A stretch of DNA of 8,301 nt, taken from Anaerolineaceae bacterium UBA5311 (GTDB taxonomy: Bacteria > Chloroflexota > Anaerolineae > Anaerolineales > Anaerolineaceae). The notes beneath the pieces were generated by a model. The model was given only the letters and a program-made list of their open reading frames with translations. It was not told the origin of the DNA and did not search any database. This document shows, in pieces, positions 4,799-8,301 of this stretch. The stretch's first letter is position 1. Each line of letters begins with the position of its first letter. The stretch lies in contig DHRN01000016.1 in assembly GCA_002411175.1 (NCBI GenBank), positions 4,902 to 13,202 on the forward strand, read 5' to 3'. The translations under genes and the position numbers were made by a program.

Positions 4799-6730
4799 AT
4801 GTCACTGTTAACCGCGCAGAATTTGGGTCGCTCTTTTGGACCGGTGGATATCTTTGAGGGGATCAGCATCTCGATCCCACAGAATGCACGCATTGCCATC
4901 GTCGGCAGCAACGGCGTAGGCAAGACCACGCTGCTGCGAATCCTTGCCGGCGAAGATGAACCTACCGAAGGGTTAGTTTTTCGGTCGAAAGGTCTGCGGT
5001 CTGGCTACCTTCCCCAGGCTGAAGTGCGAATTTCTGAAGGCACACTTTGGTCGGGCTGTTTAATTGCTTTTGAAGATCTGATCGCCTTGGGCGACGAATT
5101 GCGCCAGCTCGAAATCCAGATGCAAGACCCAGCCTGCGACCCTGAGGTGCTCACCCGATACGGCAGACTGCAGCACCAGTTCGATATCAGGGGCGGATAC
5201 ACTTATGTTAACCGCATCCAGCAAACCCTCACCGGTCTGGGTTTTGATGAATCTGACTACGAACGCCCGCTTTGGCAGCTTTCAGGAGGTCAGCGCACGC
5301 GTGCCCGCCTGGCGCGCATCTTGCTCGAAGACCCTGACATTCTCTTTTTGGACGAACCCAGCAACCATCTGGATATCAACGCTGTAGAATGGCTCGAAGC
5401 GTATCTGCGTGACTGGAACGGTGCGGTCGTGATCGTTTCGCACGATCGTTATTTCCTCGACCAAACCGCCCGCGTAATCTGGGAAATGACACCCGCGCTG
5501 GAGGTCTACCGTGGAAATTACAGCGCCTATCTGCACCAACGCCAGGAGCGTTATGCCCGCCGACTGGCAGAATATGAAGCCCAGACCGAATATATCGAGA
5601 AACAAGAAGACTATATCCGCAAAAACCTGGGCAGCCAAAACACCAACCAGGCGCGCGGTCGCCAGCGGCGGCTCGAACGCCTGCTGCAGGACAGCCGCCT
5701 GACTGCCCCCAAAAGCAACACCCGCCCCATGCACCTGCGGCTGAAGACCATCGGTCGCTCCGGAGATTTGGTTTTGCGCACCTATGACCTGCAGGTTGGC
5801 TATGCCGATGAAGGTCGCCCACTCTTCACCAGTCCTGACCTGGTTTTGGAACGCAAAGAATGTGTGGCACTGATCGGACCTAACGGCGCTGGAAAAACCA
5901 CCTTCCTCAAAACCATCCTGGGGCAAATTCCGCCCTACAGCGGCAGTACCCAACTGGGAGCCAGTCTGAAGGTCGGTTATTTTGCACAGGCGCATGAAGA
6001 CCTTGACCCCACCAACAACCTGATCCAGGAGATCAACACAGTAGCGGCGAACATGCTTCCCGCAGAAGCGCGCAATTACCTGGCACGCTATGGCTTTCAG
6101 GGCGAGCAGGTCTTTGATCGGGTGGTCACACTCTCCGGAGGCGAACGCGGGCGCCTGGCGCTGGCAAAGTTAGCCCTTTCTGATGCAAACCTGCTGCTGC
6201 TGGACGAGCCGACCAACCATCTCGACTTGCCCACACAGGAGGTTTTGCAGAATGTGCTCTCAGAATATCCGGGAACGATCCTGCTGGTCTCCCACGACCG
6301 CTATCTCATCGATGCCCTGGCAACCCAAATTTGGGACCTTTTGCCTGTTCAGGAGAGTCTGCGGGTCTTCAAGGGCAGCTATTCTGAATACAAAGAATTC
6401 CTCAACGACCGCGGCAAACCTGCGGAGCCGGCTATTGCAGATGAAAAGTTGGCAGACGAGGTTGGAAAACCCGCCCGAAAGGGGCTTAGCCGTAATCAGC
6501 GCCAGCAGCTGCAGAAGAAAATTGCGGCTGTCGAAGCCAAAGTGCACCTTACTGAGACCGAAAAAGCCCTCCTTGAAACCCAGCTTGCCACTCCACCGGC
6601 AGAACCAGGCAAACTGCAAAAAATCACAGAAAAGTATGCAGAGGTGACATCCCGTCTTGAAAATATGCTTTCAGAATGGGAAAAACTTGCCCATGCGCTC
6701 CATTCTGACGAACAGGCAACCGAAAATTGA
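4799..6730 (+). CDS. ABC-F family ATPase (Uup/YheS-like)
   Basis: The 643-residue soluble protein has two ATP-binding cassettes and no membrane span, as expected of ABC-F translation factors that act at the ribosomal E site. Cassette 1 has Walker A GSNGVGKT (36-43), signature LSGGQ (161-165), Walker B with Glu186 in LDEPSNHLD and the switch SHD at 214-216. Cassette 2 has GPNGAGKT (360-367), LSGGE (445-449), Glu470 in LDEPTNHLD and SHD at 498-500. All catalytic residues are intact. The linker, about 240-315, is rich in Arg and Glu, and a charged C-terminal coiled coil spans about 560-638, so length and layout are closest to Uup or YheS. Whether it is a housekeeping factor or gives antibiotic resistance is open. 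The ATG is forced: an in-frame TAG at 4769-4771 is followed by no other start codon. No Shine-Dalgarno precedes it. Confidence 0.93.
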   Translation: MSLLTAQNLGRSFGPVDIFEGISISIPQNARIAIVGSNGVGKTTLLRILAGEDEPTEGLVFRSKGLRSGYLPQAEVRISEGTLWSGCLIAFEDLIALGDELRQLEIQMQDPACDPEVLTRYGRLQHQFDIRGGYTYVNRIQQTLTGLGFDESDYERPLWQLSGGQRTRARLARILLEDPDILFLDEPSNHLDINAVEWLEAYLRDWNGAVVIVSHDRYFLDQTARVIWEMTPALEVYRGNYSAYLHQRQERYARRLAEYEAQTEYIEKQEDYIRKNLGSQNTNQARGRQRRLERLLQDSRLTAPKSNTRPMHLRLKTIGRSGDLVLRTYDLQVGYADEGRPLFTSPDLVLERKECVALIGPNGAGKTTFLKTILGQIPPYSGSTQLGASLKVGYFAQAHEDLDPTNNLIQEINTVAANMLPAEARNYLARYGFQGEQVFDRVVTLSGGERGRLALAKLALSDANLLLLDEPTNHLDLPTQEVLQNVLSEYPGTILLVSHDRYLIDALATQIWDLLPVQESLRVFKGSYSEYKEFLNDRGKPAEPAIADEKLADEVGKPARKGLSRNQRQQLQKKIAAVEAKVHLTETEKALLETQLATPPAEPGKLQKITEKYAEVTSRLENMLSEWEKLAHALHSDEQATEN

Positions 6731-6765
6731 AATTCCAATTCGCTGATAAACAGTAAAGGAGACTT

Positions 6766-7992
6766 ATGTGCGACACAATTGGTTTCATCACCCCCGAAAG
6801 GGCTCTATTTGCCAAAAACAGCGACCGTTCACCCAACGAACCGCAGGTGAATGAATTTTATCCCGCTGCCAGTCACGCCAAAGGCATGACGCTTGAGGCA
6901 ACATACATCATTATTGACCAAGCAGAACACACCTATGCCCTGCTTCTGTCGCGTCCGACCTGGATGTGGGGTGGGGAGATGGGCGTGAATGAACACGGAG
7001 TCTGTATTGGCAATGAAGCAGTGTTTACGAAGGGTAAGTATGCCAAAAACGGGCTCACCGGAATGGATCTGCTGCGCCTGGGGCTTGAGCGCGGAGAAAC
7101 TGCAGCGGAAGCGCGCGATGTGATCATCAGGCTGCTGGAAGAGCATGGTCAGGGAGGAAATTGCGGTTTTGACTCAAAGTTTTACTACGATAATGCCTTT
7201 CTGATCATGGACCGGAAAGACCTGTTCATACTCGAGACTGCCAGCCGACAGTGGGTTTATAAGCAGGTGGAGCGCGGCTCGATCTCCAACCGGCTCACAA
7301 TCGGAACAGAAGGGGATGGCTACAGCGGGAGTGAGACGGTTGACTTCAGGAAGAAACATCTTGAACCGCTTTACACGCATTTTTCTGGCTCCGCTCATCG
7401 CCTGGCGCAAACCGGGGCGTGCCTGGCGAGGGCAGAAAATACCAAAAATATGATCGACGCACTGCGCGTCCATCGACAGGATGTGACCGATCCACTCGTT
7501 CAAGGCAGTGTCGGCAGCACCTGCATGCATGCAGGTGGGCTGGTTGGAGACCATACAACTGCCAGTATGGTCGTTAAGCTGGATGCGGACATCAAAGTCT
7601 GGCTTACCGGCAGCTCCACCCCCTGCATTTCGCTTTTCAAACCCTGGTTGTTTGGTAGCCCGCCTGCCGCGCCGGTGTTTGCCAAGGGAGACCCAATGGC
7701 GGAAGCTTATTGGTATCAGCATGAAGCTTTTCACCGGAAGGCGATCGGTCGCGTATTGCCGAGCGAATTTTATGAAGAGCGGGATGCCTTCGAAAATGAC
7801 CGGATTATTGCCGCAAAAGGTTTGGATGAGGAAGCTTTTTGGAGCTTAAGCAAACGCGCTGCCGAAGAAGAAAGCGCATTTTATTCGCGCTGGATCAGCC
7901 GTCTGACCACACCGCTGCTAAGCAAGAAAGCTTTTTTGAAGTATTGGCAAAAAAAGAACCAGTCTCTTGGGACCAGACCTGTTATCTCGTAA
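6766..7992 (+). CDS. Secernin-like C69-family Ntn hydrolase
   Basis: The 408-residue protein begins Met-Cys-Asp-Thr. In peptidase family C69 and secernins the Cys exposed after Met removal is the N-terminal nucleophile. Further hallmarks are KNSDRSPNEPQ (17-27), the block MGVNEHGVCIGNEAVF (72-87) and STCMHAGG in the second half. These place it with secernin-type cytosolic Ntn hydrolases, which cleave peptide or amide bonds; most bacterial members have no proven substrate. There is no signal peptide, consistent with an N-terminal catalytic Cys. The start is certain because the nucleophile must be residue 2, and AAAGGAG at 6755-6761 supports it. It lies 35 bp behind the ABC-F gene with no terminator between, so co-transcription is likely, though no functional link is evident. 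Length is close to the usual 400 or so residues. Confidence 0.88.
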   Translation: MCDTIGFITPERALFAKNSDRSPNEPQVNEFYPAASHAKGMTLEATYIIIDQAEHTYALLLSRPTWMWGGEMGVNEHGVCIGNEAVFTKGKYAKNGLTGMDLLRLGLERGETAAEARDVIIRLLEEHGQGGNCGFDSKFYYDNAFLIMDRKDLFILETASRQWVYKQVERGSISNRLTIGTEGDGYSGSETVDFRKKHLEPLYTHFSGSAHRLAQTGACLARAENTKNMIDALRVHRQDVTDPLVQGSVGSTCMHAGGLVGDHTTASMVVKLDADIKVWLTGSSTPCISLFKPWLFGSPPAAPVFAKGDPMAEAYWYQHEAFHRKAIGRVLPSEFYEERDAFENDRIIAAKGLDEEAFWSLSKRAAEEESAFYSRWISRLTTPLLSKKAFLKYWQKKNQSLGTRPVIS

Positions 7993-8175
7993 GAGCACAA
8001 AAAAACGCCAATTGAGAGGCTGTCATTTTCAGCTGGGTTTGCGAAGAATGCGCTCTTGGGCGGACGATATTTTTGTTGAGTACGCTGTAGGTCGTTTCGT
8101 TCCTGGTATCATGACCGCGTGCCATGCGGAAAGATGGCTTCGCACACCGGATTGAAAACACACAAAGACCGAATA
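7993..8175. other. Noncoding 3' flank of the C69 gene
   Basis: No gene is supported here; with the right repeat it makes about 310 noncoding bases. No clear terminator follows the C69 stop: GCTG/CAGC around 8020-8034 is a 4-bp stem without a T-tract. One further repeat module, GAAAGATGGCTTCGCAC, starts at 8129 and matches a sequence starting at 8279, so the repeat-derived zone probably begins near 8128. Confidence 0.5.
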
Positions 8176-8271
8176 GACGAAAGCTCGAGGTGTTTTCAAT
8201 ACACTGCTTCGCCGGTACAAACGTCTCGCCCTACGAAAGTATGGCTTCGCAGGAAGTGGGCAAGCCGCGTT
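8176..8271. repeat. Right copy of composite direct repeat
   Basis: This is the direct partner of 1-96, with 59 of 60 bases identical over 8176-8235 and about 70% identity onward. The GCTTCGC core occurs at 8206-8212 and 8244-8250, the same 38-base period as in the left copy (31 and 69). Related cores lie outside the unit at 8137-8143 and, as GCTGCGC, at 8287-8293, so this end holds a longer modular array that may continue beyond the window. It is in the same orientation as the left copy and lies next to genes, not inside them. Confidence 0.85.
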
Positions 8272-8301
8272 GATTTCCGAAAGATGGCTGCGCACGGCGG
8301 A

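Noticed and set aside
4564..4929. 121-codon minus-strand frame spanning the Dps end and ABC-F start
   Set aside because: It crosses the Dps terminator and overlaps both real genes. The intergenic portion looks mildly protein-like, but no start site or homology is evident.
5282..5995. 237-codon minus-strand open frame antisense to the ABC-F gene
   Set aside because: It is the mirror of conserved cassette motifs and the linker; no independent evidence.
8029..8295. 88-codon minus-strand open frame at the right end
   Set aside because: It is made largely of repeat modules; the residues VRSHLS recur only because the repeat recurs, and no family is recognisable.
8129..8301. CRISPR array from the repeated modules
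   Set aside because: Module spacing is irregular (69, 38, 43 bases), repeats are diverged and there are no unique spacers or cas genes.

Overview
The window looks like an ordinary stretch of bacterial chromosome with about 50% GC and good coding density. The ABC-F ATPase, the long ArsR-type regulator and the short extended -10 promoters would fit a Chloroflexota (Anaerolineae-like) genome. That placement is an impression from protein style only and no marker gene proves it. I see no rRNA, tRNA, CRISPR array, transposase, phage gene or toxin-antitoxin pair.

Layout: two outward-reading blocks meet in a noncoding divide at about 3703-4103. The left block is on the minus strand and reads, in transcription order, a DMT/EamA permease (3689 to 2727), a 352-residue ArsR-type winged-helix regulator (2647 to 1589) and an MFS permease (1585 to 302). 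Regulator and permease form a tight unit: 3 bp separate them, the permease starts at TTG, and its Shine-Dalgarno lies in the regulator's last two sense codons. The regulator promoter has a perfect 18-bp inverted repeat filling the space between its -35 and -10 boxes, a likely autoregulatory operator. The right block is on the plus strand: a Dps-type ferritin (4158-4592) with its own extended -10 promoter and a clear intrinsic terminator, then a two-ATPase ABC-F protein (4799-6730), then a secernin/C69-type Ntn hydrolase (6766-7992) 35 bp behind it.

Two genes, the DMT permease and the ABC-F ATPase, have a -10 box so close to the ATG and so little Shine-Dalgarno signal that they are probably read from leaderless or nearly leaderless mRNAs. 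The Dps, regulator, MFS and C69 genes have normal ribosome binding sites.

The two ends of the window carry copies of one composite repeat in direct orientation (1-96 and 8176-8271; 59 of the first 60 bases identical). The repeat is built of smaller GCTTCGC-containing modules and looks like a dispersed noncoding intergenic element. A 43-codon minus-strand frame (56-187) ends inside the left copy.

The genes do not assemble into one recognisable pathway. The coherent unit is the regulator-MFS pair, which has the form of a self-regulated efflux cassette of unknown ligand. I found no convincing new multi-gene system; the observations of most interest are regulatory.
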